Part shown: positions 18,067-27,185 of the stretch, in pieces
Layout of the letters: every line of letters starts with the position of its first letter
Position numbering within the stretch: the first letter of the stretch is position 1
NCBI RefSeq assembly: GCF_019139815.1
Contig: NZ_CP077079.1
Location: 1,860,001-1,924,000 of the forward strand
Direction of reading: 5' to 3'
Length of the DNA stretch: 64,000 nt
Origin: Pseudomonas asgharzadehiana
GTDB lineage: Bacteria; Pseudomonadota; Gammaproteobacteria; Pseudomonadales; Pseudomonadaceae
Translations under genes and position numbers: made by a program
The notes under the pieces: generated by a model
What the model saw: only the letters and a program-made list of their open reading frames with translations
Database searches by the model: none
What the model was told of the DNA's origin: nothing

Positions 18067-19014
18067 ATGAACCTGGCGCGCTACCGTTTTGTGCTGTCCC
18101 GGCCGCTGCAATTGCTGCCGGTGCTGTTTGGCATCAGCCTGATCACCTTTGTGCTGGTGCGCTCGATCCCCGGCGATCCGGCGCGCGCCTTGCTCGGTTC
18201 ACGCAGCACGCCGGATGCCTTGCTGAAAATCCGCGCCCAGTACGGCCTTGATCAGCCGTTGTGGCTGCAATATTTCTACTTCCTGAAGAACCTGCTCAAG
18301 GGCGACCTCGGGCAATCGCTGCTGTACAAGGTCGACGCCTTGAAACTGATCGTCACCCGCATCGAACCGACCTTGGTGCTGGTGCTCGGCAGTGTCCTGC
18401 TGGCACTGCTGATTGCGCTGCCATTGGCGACGTTGGCCGCGCGCAACCAAGGCCGCTGGGCGGATAACCTGATCCGCGTGTTCACCACCGTTGGCCTGGG
18501 TATGCCGGCCTTTTGGCTGGGCTTGATGCTGATTTTGCTGCTCAGTGTCCAATGGGGGCTGTTCCCTGTGTCGGGCTACGGGCGCACCTGGCTGGACAAG
18601 GCGCACCACATGGTGTTGCCGTGCCTGACTATCGCGCTGGCGCTGTCGGCGGTGCTGGTACGCAACCTGCGGGCGGGCATGTTGATGGAGTTGCAGGCCG
18701 ATCACGTCACTGCGGCCAGGGCGCGCGGGTTGTCGGAGGCAGCGGTGTTTCGCCGGCATGTGTTGCCCAACTCCCTGGTGCCGGCGGTCAACCTGCTGGC
18801 GGTGAATATCGGCTGGCTGATCAGCGGCACGGTGGTGATTGAAAGCCTGTTTGCCATTCCCGGTATTGGCCAGCTATTGGTCCGCGGCATCTTTACCCGC
18901 GATTACATGGTGGTGCAGGGCGTGGCCATGGTGCTGGCCTGCGCGACGGTGGTGGTCAACTTCCTCGCGGACGTGGCGACCGTGGCCCTCGACCCGCGGG
19001 TGAATATGCGATGA
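18067..19014 (+). CDS. Peptide ABC importer, permease (DppB/GsiC type)
   Basis: A 315-residue inner membrane protein with six predicted helices and the inward-facing EAA loop (DHVTAARARGLSEAAVFRRHVLPNSLVP, residues about 216-243) that docks the ATPases. The N-terminal helix followed by FVLVRSIPGDPARALLG is typical of the DppB/OppB permease class. It follows the second pip gene by three bases and its ATGA overlap with the next gene signals translational coupling. It forms the channel with the adjacent DppC-type permease. Confidence 0.92.
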   Translation: MNLARYRFVLSRPLQLLPVLFGISLITFVLVRSIPGDPARALLGSRSTPDALLKIRAQYGLDQPLWLQYFYFLKNLLKGDLGQSLLYKVDALKLIVTRIEPTLVLVLGSVLLALLIALPLATLAARNQGRWADNLIRVFTTVGLGMPAFWLGLMLILLLSVQWGLFPVSGYGRTWLDKAHHMVLPCLTIALALSAVLVRNLRAGMLMELQADHVTAARARGLSEAAVFRRHVLPNSLVPAVNLLAVNIGWLISGTVVIESLFAIPGIGQLLVRGIFTRDYMVVQGVAMVLACATVVVNFLADVATVALDPRVNMR

Positions 19015-19868
19015 GCAGCCGCCCACTGATTGCCCCTTGGCGCTTGCGTCTGCGTTTTGGTTTTCGCAATGGTCGGCTGACGGCGGCGTGGGGGCTGTCG
19101 ATCCTGCTGGCGTGGTTTGGCCTCGCGCTGTTTGCGCCGTGGATTGCGCCGTATGACCCGATTGCGCAGAACACCGATATCAGTTTGCTCGGCCCTCACC
19201 TGGCCCATCCATTCGGCACCGATAACTACGGCCGAGACATTCTGTCGCGGGTGATCTGGGGCGCGCGCATCGACCTGCAACTGGCGATTATCGGGGTGAT
19301 CTTCCCGTTCATGATCGGCACCTTTATCGGCGCGGTGTCGGGCTATATCGGCGGGCGTTTCGACAGCCTCTGCATGCGTGTGATCGATGTGGTCCTGGCG
19401 TTCCCGTTCCTGGTGCTGATGCTGGCGATCATGGCCATCCTCGGCCCGGGCTTGAAGAGTTTCTATATCGCCATGGCGCTGGTGGGATGGGTCTCGTATG
19501 CACGGCTGATCCGTTCGCAGATCCTGGTGCTCAAGGAAAGCGACTTCGCCCTGGCCGCCAAGAGCCTGGGTTTTGGCCATGGGCGCATCCTGTTCCGGCA
19601 CTTGCTGCCCAATGCCCTGTTTGGCTCGATTGTGTTTTCCATGTCGGATGCGGTGTTGGTGCTGCTGAATGGCGCGGCCGTGAGTTATCTGGGCCTCGGC
19701 GTGCAGCCGCCCACCGCCGAGTGGGGCACCATGGTCGCCGAAGGGCAGGCGTTTATTACCACTGCGTGGTGGATCTGCACTTTTCCGGGGCTGGCCATCG
19801 TGACCCTGGCCATGGGCTTCAGCCTGCTGGCCGATGGCGTGGCGCAAGTGTTGGGGGAGCGCTCATGA
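19011..19868 (+). CDS. Peptide ABC importer, permease (DppC type)
   Basis: A 285-residue permease of the DppC/OppC class: N-terminal cytoplasmic stretch, first helix (LSILLAWFGLALFAPWIAPYDP), the conserved HPFGTDNYGRDILSRVIWGARI segment and the EAA loop (LAAKSLGFGHGRILFRHLLPN, residues about 181-201). It starts inside the stop of the DppB-type gene (ATGA) and ends the same way into the first ATPase gene. It pairs with the preceding permease to make the membrane pore. Confidence 0.92.
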   Translation: MSSRPLIAPWRLRLRFGFRNGRLTAAWGLSILLAWFGLALFAPWIAPYDPIAQNTDISLLGPHLAHPFGTDNYGRDILSRVIWGARIDLQLAIIGVIFPFMIGTFIGAVSGYIGGRFDSLCMRVIDVVLAFPFLVLMLAIMAILGPGLKSFYIAMALVGWVSYARLIRSQILVLKESDFALAAKSLGFGHGRILFRHLLPNALFGSIVFSMSDAVLVLLNGAAVSYLGLGVQPPTAEWGTMVAEGQAFITTAWWICTFPGLAIVTLAMGFSLLADGVAQVLGERS

Positions 19869-20821
19869 GCCTGTTACAGGTGCGCGACCTGAGTGTGATC
19901 GCCAACAATGCCGGGCGCGATGTGACCCTGGTCGACCGCGTGTCGTTTGACCTGGCCGAAGGCGAAATCCTTGGTTTGGTGGGCGAGAGCGGCTCGGGCA
20001 AGACCATGGCCTGTCGTGGCCTGATGCGCCTGCTGCCGTCGCCCGGTTTGCGGGTACAAGGCGCGGCGGTGCGCCTGGCCGGCCAGGACCTTCTGCAATT
20101 GGACGAGGCCGGCATGCGCGCGGTGCGTGGCGGGCAACTGGGCATGATTTTCCAGAACCCCAGCAGCCACCTGGACCCGCTGATGCGCATCGGCGAACAA
20201 ATCGCCGAAGGTATTCGCCTGCATCAAGGCGCGTCGAAAAAAGACGCACGCCTGGCGGCCATCGACGTGCTGCGCCAAGTGGGCATTCCCGACCCCCAGG
20301 CGCGGGTCGACAACTACCCTCACGAGTTTTCCGGCGGCATGCGCCAACGCGCAATGATCGCAGTGGCCCTGGGCTGCAAGCCGAAGGTATTGATCGCCGA
20401 CGAGCCGACCACGGCGCTTGATGTGACCGTGCAGGCGCAAATCCTGCGGTTGTTGCTGGCGCTGCGTGACCGGCACGGGTTGTCGATCATCATGATCACC
20501 CACGACCTCGGCGTGGTGGCGCAAACCTGTGATTCCATCGCGGTGATGTACGCCGGGCGCCTGTGCGAGCACGGCAGCAAGTACGACGTACTGGCGCATC
20601 CGCAACATCCCTACACCGCTGGCCTGATCGACTGCCAGCCGGCCCACAGCAGCGGCCACGCCCTGTTGCGCACCATCGCCGGCCAACCGCCCTTGCTCGA
20701 TGCATTACCCGCCGGCTGCCGCTTCAACCCGCGCTGCCCGCAGGTCGGCGCCTTGTGTACCGAACGCTTGCCTGAAGGCGTGCGGGTGGCTTGTCACTAT
20801 CCGTTGGGAGCGCGCCCATGA
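19865..20821 (+). CDS. Peptide ABC importer, ATPase (DppD type)
   Basis: A 318-residue ATPase. Walker A GESGSGKT is at residues 40-47, with a Q-loop in IFQNP, a C-loop FSGGMRQR, Walker [12 protein letters not shown] and the H-loop His in ITHDL. The C-terminal oligopeptide-transporter domain carries a Cys-x-Phe-x-Pro-Arg-Cys-type motif (CRFNPRCP) and two further Cys, usual for DppD/OppD and often binding an iron-sulfur cluster in this class. The ATG at 19865 overlaps the previous stop by four bases; longer versions of the frame cover the permease gene and are not real. Confidence 0.92.
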   Translation: MSLLQVRDLSVIANNAGRDVTLVDRVSFDLAEGEILGLVGESGSGKTMACRGLMRLLPSPGLRVQGAAVRLAGQDLLQLDEAGMRAVRGGQLGMIFQNPSSHLDPLMRIGEQIAEGIRLHQGASKKDARLAAIDVLRQVGIPDPQARVDNYPHEFSGGMRQRAMIAVALGCKPKVLIADEPTTALDVTVQAQILRLLLALRDRHGLSIIMITHDLGVVAQTCDSIAVMYAGRLCEHGSKYDVLAHPQHPYTAGLIDCQPAHSSGHALLRTIAGQPPLLDALPAGCRFNPRCPQVGALCTERLPEGVRVACHYPLGARP

Positions 20822-21837
20822 GCCTGTTGCAGATCAAGGACCTGGAGGTACGTTTTGCCGCGTCCGGCACTGGCCTGTTGGGCCTGAACAAACAGTGGGT
20901 GAGGGCGGTGAACGGGGTTTCGTTGAACCTCGCCGCAGGCCAAACCCTCGGCTTGGTGGGCGAGTCCGGCAGCGGCAAAAGCACCCTCGGCCGCGCGATT
21001 TTGCACCTCAACCCGATCAGCGCCGGGCAGGTGCTGTTCGACGGGGTCGACATGGCCCATGGCAGCGCGATCGACATCACGCGCCTGCGCCAGGAAACGG
21101 CAATGATCTTCCAGGACCCCTACGCCGCGCTGAACCCGCGCCATACCATTGGCGAAACCATCGCCGAAGTTTTGCGCGTGCAGCGCAAAGTGACCGCAGA
21201 GCACATTCCCGCCCGCGTCAATGAACTGCTGGAGTTGGTGGGGCTGCGCCCTGAGTTGGCCGGCCGCAAACCCGGCTCCCTCAGCGGCGGGCAATGCCAG
21301 CGCGTCGGTATCGCCCGGGCCCTGGCGGTAGAACCCCGCCTGATCATCGCCGATGAGTGCGTGGCGGCGCTGGATGTGTCGATCCAGGGCCAGATCATCA
21401 ACCTGCTGTTGGAACTGCAACAGCGTATGAACCTGGCGATCCTGTTCATCGCCCATGACCTAGCCATTGTGCGGCGCCTGTGCGACCGCGTGGCGGTGAT
21501 GTACCTGGGCAAGATCGTCGAGGAAGGCCCGGTGGAGGCGGTGTTCACCACACCGCGTCATCCGTACACGGCGGCGTTGATCCAGGCGATTCCGCAGATC
21601 GATCCGCATCGGCCATTGCCTGCCGAGCCCTTGCCGGGCGAGCCGCCCAGCCCACTGAACTTACCCACCGGTTGTGCCTTTCACCCGCGTTGCGGCTATG
21701 CGCGCGCCATGTGTTCCGTGGTGTTGCCGCCGACCCATTTTCTGCACGAGCATCGGTACAGTTGCGTGCTTGAAGAGCCATTGACCCTTTCTGCCGTCCA
21801 TAAACAAGGAGTTATGACATGCAATCGCGCCACTTGA
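20818..21837 (+). CDS. Peptide ABC importer, ATPase (DppF type)
   Basis: A 339-residue ATPase with Walker A GESGSGKS at residues 48-55, Q-loop IFQDP, C-loop LSGGQCQR and C-terminal CAFHPRC motif. The Walker B segment reads IIADECVAALD, where most relatives have DEP; the catalytic Glu is kept, so activity is expected, with Cys in place of the following Pro. It starts within the stop of the DppD-type gene (ATGA), and its last 19 bases overlap the start of the substrate-binding protein gene. It forms the nucleotide-binding pair with the preceding gene product. Confidence 0.92.
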   Translation: MSLLQIKDLEVRFAASGTGLLGLNKQWVRAVNGVSLNLAAGQTLGLVGESGSGKSTLGRAILHLNPISAGQVLFDGVDMAHGSAIDITRLRQETAMIFQDPYAALNPRHTIGETIAEVLRVQRKVTAEHIPARVNELLELVGLRPELAGRKPGSLSGGQCQRVGIARALAVEPRLIIADECVAALDVSIQGQIINLLLELQQRMNLAILFIAHDLAIVRRLCDRVAVMYLGKIVEEGPVEAVFTTPRHPYTAALIQAIPQIDPHRPLPAEPLPGEPPSPLNLPTGCAFHPRCGYARAMCSVVLPPTHFLHEHRYSCVLEEPLTLSAVHKQGVMTCNRAT

Positions 21838-23333
21838 AGTTGCTCGCCGCCGCCACGCTGACCGCTTGGTCCCTCACTGCCGGCCTGGCCCAGGCCGCTG
21901 GCGTTTTGACCATCGGCTGCCGTGAAGACAGCACCACGTTTGACCCGATCAAAAGCGCGCAGAACCGCGATACCTGGGTGTTCGCCAACGTCTACGACAC
22001 CCTGGTCCGCGTGGATAACCTGGGCACCAAGATGGTGCCGGGCCTGGCGCAAAGCTGGGAGATTTCCAAGGACGGCCTGACCTACACCTTCAAACTGCGC
22101 GACGCGAAGTTCTCCGACGGCACCTCGATCACTGCTGATGACGCGGCATTCAGCCTGTTGCGCATCCGCGATAACAAAGCCTCGCTGTGGGCAGACCCTT
22201 TCAACCTGATCGATACGGCCAAGGCCGCAGACGCGAAAACCCTGGTGGTGACCCTCAAGACCCCGGCGGTCGCCTTTCTCTCGCAATTGGCGTCGCCGAC
22301 CGTGTCGATCCTGTCGGAAAAAGCCATGACCAAAATGGGCGAAGACGCCTACTCGGAAAACCCGGTGACCTCCGGGGCGTTTACCGTGGATGAGTGGCGC
22401 AAGGGCGATCGGGTAATCCTCAAGAAAAACCCGAACTTCTGGCAGGCCACGAACGTCAGCCTCGACGGCGTGGAATGGGTCTCGGTGACCGATGACAACA
22501 CGCGCATGCGCATGGTGCAGAACAACGAACTCGACACGGCGATCTTCGTACCGTTCTCGCGGGTTGACGAATTGAAGAAAGACAAGAACGTGGTGATCCA
22601 TGCCGACCCGTCCACCCGTGAAGATCACCTGCTGATCAACCACGCCCACGGCCTGCTGGCCAAACCCGAAGTGCGTCAGGCGCTGGACATGGCCATCGAC
22701 AAACAATCGCTGGTCAAGACCGCCACTTATGGTCAAGGCACCGTGGCCTATTCCTACATTCCCAAAGGCTCGCTGTACCACTACGCCAACAACCTGCAAC
22801 GCCCATACGACCCGGCCGAGGCCAAGAAATTGCTGGCCGCTGCCGGCGCCGAGGGTTTGAAGCTGAACTACGTGGTCAACGCCGGCAACGAAGCCGACGA
22901 GCAGATTGCGGTGATCATCAAGGATCAGCTGGCCAAGGTCGGCGTCACCGCCAACCTGCAAAAGGTCGACCCAACCCAAAGCTGGCAGATGCTGGTGGAC
23001 GGTGAATACGATATTTCGGTGATGTACTGGACCAACGACATCCTCGACCCGGACCAGAAAACCACCTTCGTGCTGGGTCACGACACCAACCAGAACTACA
23101 TGACCCGCTACAAGAACGACAAGGTCAAGGACCTGGTCGCGGCAGCGCGCATCGAGGCCGACCCGGTCAAGCGCGAGCAGATGTATGTGGAGTTGCAGAA
23201 ACTGGCCAAACAGGATGTGAACTGGATCGATCTGTACTACAGCCCGTACATCAATATCTCACGCAAGAATGTGAGTCACTTCCTGCAGAACCCGCTCGGC
23301 CGTTTCACGCTTGAAGAAGTGGTAAAAAACTAG
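21819..23333 (+). CDS. Peptide ABC importer, periplasmic substrate-binding protein (family 5)
   Basis: A 504-residue extracellular solute-binding protein of the DppA/OppA family with a clear signal peptide (cleavage near residue 27, after AQA). The first mature strand LTIGCREDSTTFDPIKS and the SWEISKDGLTYTFKLRDAKFSDGTSITADD region are family hallmarks. An AAGGAG lies upstream of the ATG despite the 19-base overlap with the ATPase gene. Placing the binding protein last is less usual than first. Likely ligands are short peptides or amides handled by the two pip hydrolases, as inferred from context. Confidence 0.92.
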   Translation: MQSRHLKLLAAATLTAWSLTAGLAQAAGVLTIGCREDSTTFDPIKSAQNRDTWVFANVYDTLVRVDNLGTKMVPGLAQSWEISKDGLTYTFKLRDAKFSDGTSITADDAAFSLLRIRDNKASLWADPFNLIDTAKAADAKTLVVTLKTPAVAFLSQLASPTVSILSEKAMTKMGEDAYSENPVTSGAFTVDEWRKGDRVILKKNPNFWQATNVSLDGVEWVSVTDDNTRMRMVQNNELDTAIFVPFSRVDELKKDKNVVIHADPSTREDHLLINHAHGLLAKPEVRQALDMAIDKQSLVKTATYGQGTVAYSYIPKGSLYHYANNLQRPYDPAEAKKLLAAAGAEGLKLNYVVNAGNEADEQIAVIIKDQLAKVGVTANLQKVDPTQSWQMLVDGEYDISVMYWTNDILDPDQKTTFVLGHDTNQNYMTRYKNDKVKDLVAAARIEADPVKREQMYVELQKLAKQDVNWIDLYYSPYINISRKNVSHFLQNPLGRFTLEEVVKN

Positions 23334-23352
23334 GAAGCACCGCTGTAAAAAA

Positions 23353-23441
23353 ATGTGAGAGGGGGCTTGCTCCCGATAGCAGGGTGTCAGTCACCGCATC
23401 TGTGACTGGCTCACCGCTATCGAGAGCAAGCCCCCTCCCAC
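23353..23441. repeat. REP pair (inverted) after the importer operon
   Basis: Same design as the element at 7373: a GTGAGAGGGGGCTTGCTCCC copy, about 40 bases of spacer with its own inverted repeat (AGTCAC/GTGACT), and the inverse copy. It lies between convergent genes and may protect transcript ends. Confidence 0.85.
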
Positions 23442-23465
23442 CTGTTGTTCCGGTGGTGTCAGGGT

Positions 23466-24206
23466 TTACTGCGCATCAAACGCCTGCCCATTGATGCCGG
23501 TACTGTCCGGCCCCATCAGGTAAAGGTATACCGGCATGATCTCTTGCGGTGCCGGCCTTTCCATCGGGTTTTCTCCCGGATACGCCTGGGCCCGCATGCT
23601 GGTGCGCGTACCGCCTGGGTTGATGCTGTTGGCGCGCACCGCCGCCACGTCCTCAAGCTCGTCGGCCAGGGTTTGCATCAAGCCTTCAGTGGCAAACTTC
23701 GACACACCGTAAGCCCCCCAATACGCACGGCCCTTGCGCCCGACGCTGCTGGAGGTGAACACCACCGACGCATCCTGGGACAACTTGAGCAGCGGCAGCA
23801 AAGTGCTGGTGAGCATGAACATCGCGTTGACGTTGATGTGCATCACCCGCATGAAATTCTCACCAGACAACTGCTCGATCGGCGTACGCGGGCCAATGAT
23901 CGAGGCGTTGTGCAACAGGCCATCGAGGCGGCCGAATTCTTTTTCGATCATCGCCGCCAGCTCATCGTACTGATGGGGCAGGGCGGTCTCCAGGTTGAAC
24001 GGGATGACCACCGGTTGCGGGTGGCCCGCCGCTTCGATTTCGTCATACACCTGCGCCAGGTTGGCTTCGGTCTTGCCCAGCAACAGCACGGTGGCACCAT
24101 GAGCGGCATAGGTTTTCGCCGCTGCCGCGCCAATCCCGCGACCGGCGCCGGTCACCAGGATGACCCGGCCTTTGAGCAGTTCTGGGGGGGCAGAATAATC
24201 AAACAT
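23466..24206 (-). CDS. yciK: YciK-family short-chain dehydrogenase
   Basis: A 246-residue classical SDR. The cofactor motif TGAGRGIG is at residues 19-26, with NAS in HNASIIGPRTP, the catalytic Ser in FTSSSVGRKG and the Tyr-x3-Lys pair in YGVSKFATEG. Residues ILVTGAGRGIGAAAAKTYA and the length match YciK, a conserved gammaproteobacterial dehydrogenase with no settled substrate. The ATG at 24206 was chosen over an open frame further upstream because family homology starts there. It follows mupP and ubiG on the same strand, the usual pseudomonad order, with a REP hairpin in the 100-base gap to mupP. Confidence 0.88.
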   Translation of the reverse strand: MFDYSAPPELLKGRVILVTGAGRGIGAAAAKTYAAHGATVLLLGKTEANLAQVYDEIEAAGHPQPVVIPFNLETALPHQYDELAAMIEKEFGRLDGLLHNASIIGPRTPIEQLSGENFMRVMHINVNAMFMLTSTLLPLLKLSQDASVVFTSSSVGRKGRAYWGAYGVSKFATEGLMQTLADELEDVAAVRANSINPGGTRTSMRAQAYPGENPMERPAPQEIMPVYLYLMGPDSTGINGQAFDAQ

Positions 24207-24240
24207 AAATAGCCTCGAATTTGAAAACACTGAAGATCCC

Positions 24241-24270
24241 CTGTGGGAGGAGGCAAGCCCCTTCCCACAT
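24241..24270. repeat. Short REP hairpin between mupP and yciK
   Basis: Single REP-type hairpin (TGTGGGAGG ... CTTCCCACA with one mismatch) in the gap between two co-directional genes. It could attenuate transcription or fix an mRNA end between mupP and yciK. Confidence 0.6.
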
Positions 24271-24307
24271 TTTTTAATCTTCATCGGTCATTAGCGTGTG
24301 GGCGCTA

Positions 24308-24979
24308 TCAGCAACTGCACAGCGCGTTGTCCAGCACCTTGCGCAGTTCCAGCGGGTGGTCCACCACCACATCCGCGCCCCAATGACGCGGGTTGTCGTC
24401 CGGGTGGATATAGCCGTAGGTGACCGCCGCCGTGCGGGTGCCGGCGTCACGGCCGGATTCGATATCGCGCAGGTCATCGCCCACGAACAGCACGCTGGCC
24501 GGGTCGAGGCCGAGCATCTTGCATGCGAGGATCATCGGTTCCGGGTCTGGTTTGCTGTTGGTCACGTGGTCCGGGCAGATCAGCACGGCCGAGCGCTCGG
24601 CCAGGCCCAATTGCTGCATGATCGGTTCGGCGAAGCGCACGGGTTTGTTGGTGACCACGCCCCAGATCAGGTGGGCCTTTTCGATGTCTTCCAGCAGCTC
24701 GGCCATGCCGTCGAACAAGCGGCTGTGAACCGCGCAGCCCTTCAGGTAGCGCTCCAGAAATTCCAGGCGCAGTTCCTCGAAACCTGGCGACTCCGGGTCC
24801 ATCGAGAAGGTCACGGCGACCATCGCCCGTGCGCCACCGGAAATTTCATCGCGGATGTGCTCGGGGTTGATCGGCGCCAGGTCACGATCGGCGCGCATGG
24901 CCTGGCAGATGGCGATAAAGTCCGGCGCGGTGTCCAGCAGCGTACCGTCCATGTCGAAGAGAACCGCTCGCAACTTCAC
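24308..24979 (-). CDS. mupP: N-acetylmuramic acid 6-phosphate phosphatase (MupP), HAD family
   Basis: A 223-residue HAD phosphatase of the phosphoglycolate phosphatase type: Asp9 and Asp11 in [10 protein letters not shown], a helical cap, VVTNKP as motif II, the Lys in NSKPDPEP and the acidic pair in VGDDLRD. In pseudomonads the gene between ubiG and yciK encodes MupP, which dephosphorylates MurNAc 6-phosphate in cell-wall recycling and so affects intrinsic resistance to fosfomycin and beta-lactams. The position here is the same. Without that context it would be called a phosphoglycolate phosphatase. It starts four bases after the ubiG stop. Confidence 0.85.
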   Translation of the reverse strand: MKLRAVLFDMDGTLLDTAPDFIAICQAMRADRDLAPINPEHIRDEISGGARAMVAVTFSMDPESPGFEELRLEFLERYLKGCAVHSRLFDGMAELLEDIEKAHLIWGVVTNKPVRFAEPIMQQLGLAERSAVLICPDHVTNSKPDPEPMILACKMLGLDPASVLFVGDDLRDIESGRDAGTRTAAVTYGYIHPDDNPRHWGADVVVDHPLELRKVLDNALCSC

Positions 24980-24983
24980 AGGC

Positions 24984-25682
24984 TTACTCCTCGCGCAGGG
25001 TCTGGATCATGTAGTTGACGTCGACGTCGCTGGCCAGCTTGTAGTGCTTGGTCAGCGGGTTGTAGGTCAGGCCGATGATGTCCTTGACGGTCAGGCCGGC
25101 CTGGCGGCTCCAGGCGCCGAGTTCGGACGGGCGGATAAATTTCTTGAAGTCATGGGTGCCGCGCGGCAGCAGCTTCATGATGTATTCGGCGCCGATGATC
25201 GCGAACAGGTAGGCCTTGGGGTTGCGGTTGATGGTGGAGAAGAACACCTGGCCGCCGGGCTTGACCATACGGAAACAGGCGCGGATCACCGAAGACGGGT
25301 CCGGTACGTGTTCGAGCATCTCGAGGCACGTCACCACGTCGAACTGCTCGGGCATTTCCTCGGCCAGGGCTTCGGCGGTGATCTGGCGATATTCCACGCT
25401 CACGCCGGATTCCAGTTGGTGCAGTTGGGCCACGGCCAGAGGCGCTTCGCCCATGTCGATGCCCATCACCGTGGCACCGCGCTGGGCCATGGCTTCGCTC
25501 AGGATGCCGCCGCCGCACCCGACATCCAGGACCTTCTTGCCGGCCAGGTTGACGCGTTCGTCGATCCAGTTGACCCGCAGTGGGTTGATGTCGTGCAGGG
25601 GCTTGAATTCGCTTTCACGGTCCCACCAGCGGTGAGCCAGGGCTTCGAATTTGGCGATTTCGGCGTGGTCGACGTTGCTCAT
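24984..25682 (-). CDS. ubiG: Ubiquinone biosynthesis O-methyltransferase
   Basis: A 232-residue SAM-dependent methyltransferase carrying out both O-methylations of ubiquinone synthesis. Motif [12 protein letters not shown] binds SAM; the N-terminal [16 protein letters not shown] and [11 protein letters not shown] segments and the [14 protein letters not shown] membrane-interaction region are specific to UbiG. AGAGGAA precedes the ATG at 25682. It is co-transcribed with mupP and yciK. Confidence 0.95.
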   Translation of the reverse strand: MSNVDHAEIAKFEALAHRWWDRESEFKPLHDINPLRVNWIDERVNLAGKKVLDVGCGGGILSEAMAQRGATVMGIDMGEAPLAVAQLHQLESGVSVEYRQITAEALAEEMPEQFDVVTCLEMLEHVPDPSSVIRACFRMVKPGGQVFFSTINRNPKAYLFAIIGAEYIMKLLPRGTHDFKKFIRPSELGAWSRQAGLTVKDIIGLTYNPLTKHYKLASDVDVNYMIQTLREE

Positions 25683-25743
25683 GGTGGTTCCTCTGAAGCT
25701 GATAATCGGTTTGTCGGCGTTGAACGCGGGTTCAACGCCGACG

Positions 25744-27075
25744 TTATTCGCGGTGGCCGCTGATGCGTTGGCCCCAGGCAATGGCCGTGGCGGTCAACTG
25801 TTGTTCATCCATGCGGGTCAGTTGCCGGTCGTCGAGCAACTGCTTGCCGGCGACCCAAAGGTGTTTCACGCAATCGCGTCCGGTGGCGTAGATAAGCTGT
25901 GAGACCGGATCGTAGATCGGTTGTTGCGCCAGCCCCGACAGGTCGAACGCGACAATGTCCGCGGCCTTGCCGATTTCCAGCGAGCCAATCTGGCTTTCCA
26001 GGCCCATGGCGCGGGCACCGTTGAGCGTGGCCATGCGCAGGGCGCGGTGGGCGTCCAGGGCGGTGGCCGACCCGGCGACGGCCTTGGCCAGCATCGCCGC
26101 CGTGCGGGTTTCGCCCAGCAGGTCCAGGTCATTATTGCTGGCGGCGCCGTCGGTGCCGATGGCCACATTGACCCCAGCCTGCCACAGACGCTCCACCGGG
26201 CAGAAGCCGCTGGCCAGTTTGAGGTTCGATTCCGGGCAATGGATGACACTGGTGTTGCTTTCTACCAGTAAAGCCAGGTCGTCTTCGCTGATTTGGGTCA
26301 TGTGAACGGCCTGGAAGCGTGGGCCCAACAGGCCGAGGCGGCTCAGGCGCGCCAGTGGCCGCTCGCCGGTGCTCTCGATCGCTTGCTGCACTTCAACGGC
26401 GGTTTCATGCACATGCATGTGGATTGCGGCGTCGAGTTCTTCGGCGATGACCCGGATCTTTTCCAGGTTGTCGTCGCACACGGTGTAGGGCGCGTGTGGG
26501 CCGAAGGTAATCTTGATGCGGGGATGATGCTTGAGGTCGCTGAACAGCTCGATGCCCTGGCGAATCGCCTCATCGGCACTGCTGGCGCCGGGAATCGGGA
26601 AATCGAGGATCGGAATGGCAATTTGCGCGCGCATGCCGCTGTTGTGCACGCAGTCACTGGCGACCTTGGGGTAGAAGTACATGTCGCTGAAGCAGGTGAT
26701 GCCGCCCTTGAGTTGCTCGGCAATGGCCAGATCGGTGCCGTCACGCACGAAGGCTTCATCGACCCATTTGGCTTCGGCGGGCCAGATGTGTTTTTCCAGC
26801 CAGGTCATCAGTGGCAGGTCGTCGGCCAGCCCGCGAAACAGGCTCATTGCGGCATGCCCGTGAGCGTTGATCAAGCCGGGGCTGAGGAGCATGCCCGGTA
26901 GCTCGCGCACTTCGGTGGCCGCCAGTTTCAGCGCCGCCGCGCGTGGCCCGATGAATGCAATGCGCCCATCTCGAATGCCCAGGCCATGCTCCTTGAGCAC
27001 CACGCCGGCGGGTTCGACCGGTACCAGCCAGGTTGGCAGCAACAGCAAGTCGAGCGGGGCGGCAGTGGCGGTCAT
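25744..27075 (-). CDS. mtaD: 5'-methylthioadenosine (S-adenosylhomocysteine) deaminase, TRZ/ATZ family
   Basis: A 443-residue amidohydrolase-superfamily deaminase. Metal ligands are visible in order: HGH ([10 protein letters not shown]), HVH (IHMHVHET), His in QAVHMTQ and Asp in GTDGAASNN. Its orthologue beside mtnA and gyrA in P. aeruginosa is a methylthioadenosine deaminase, producing methylthioinosine in purine and methionine salvage. It is divergent from mtnA, which acts in the same salvage, across a 110-base gap. Deamination of S-adenosylhomocysteine is a possible side activity. Confidence 0.85.
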   Translation of the reverse strand: MTATAAPLDLLLLPTWLVPVEPAGVVLKEHGLGIRDGRIAFIGPRAAALKLAATEVRELPGMLLSPGLINAHGHAAMSLFRGLADDLPLMTWLEKHIWPAEAKWVDEAFVRDGTDLAIAEQLKGGITCFSDMYFYPKVASDCVHNSGMRAQIAIPILDFPIPGASSADEAIRQGIELFSDLKHHPRIKITFGPHAPYTVCDDNLEKIRVIAEELDAAIHMHVHETAVEVQQAIESTGERPLARLSRLGLLGPRFQAVHMTQISEDDLALLVESNTSVIHCPESNLKLASGFCPVERLWQAGVNVAIGTDGAASNNDLDLLGETRTAAMLAKAVAGSATALDAHRALRMATLNGARAMGLESQIGSLEIGKAADIVAFDLSGLAQQPIYDPVSQLIYATGRDCVKHLWVAGKQLLDDRQLTRMDEQQLTATAIAWGQRISGHRE

Positions 27076-27146
27076 CGCAGGCTTCTTCCTGGGCAGCTAT
27101 ATAAAGAAGGGCGAAGTATACCCGAGCGTCCTGGCTGGCGGATCGC

Positions 27147-27152
27147 TATAAT
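27147..27152 (+). promoter_or_regulatory. Candidate -10 box of mtnA
   Basis: A perfect TATAAT stands 34 bases before the mtnA start codon in the mtaD/mtnA divergent gap. No good -35 match is found at the usual distance, so the assignment is tentative. Confidence 0.4.
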
Positions 27153-27185
27153 CGGCGGCTTTTGTTCATGAGTGCGGAGTAAGGG

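Noticed and set aside
19487..19864. N-terminal extension of the DppD-type ATPase
   Set aside because: The added residues are an out-of-frame reading of the DppC-type permease; ATGA coupling fixes the start at 19865.
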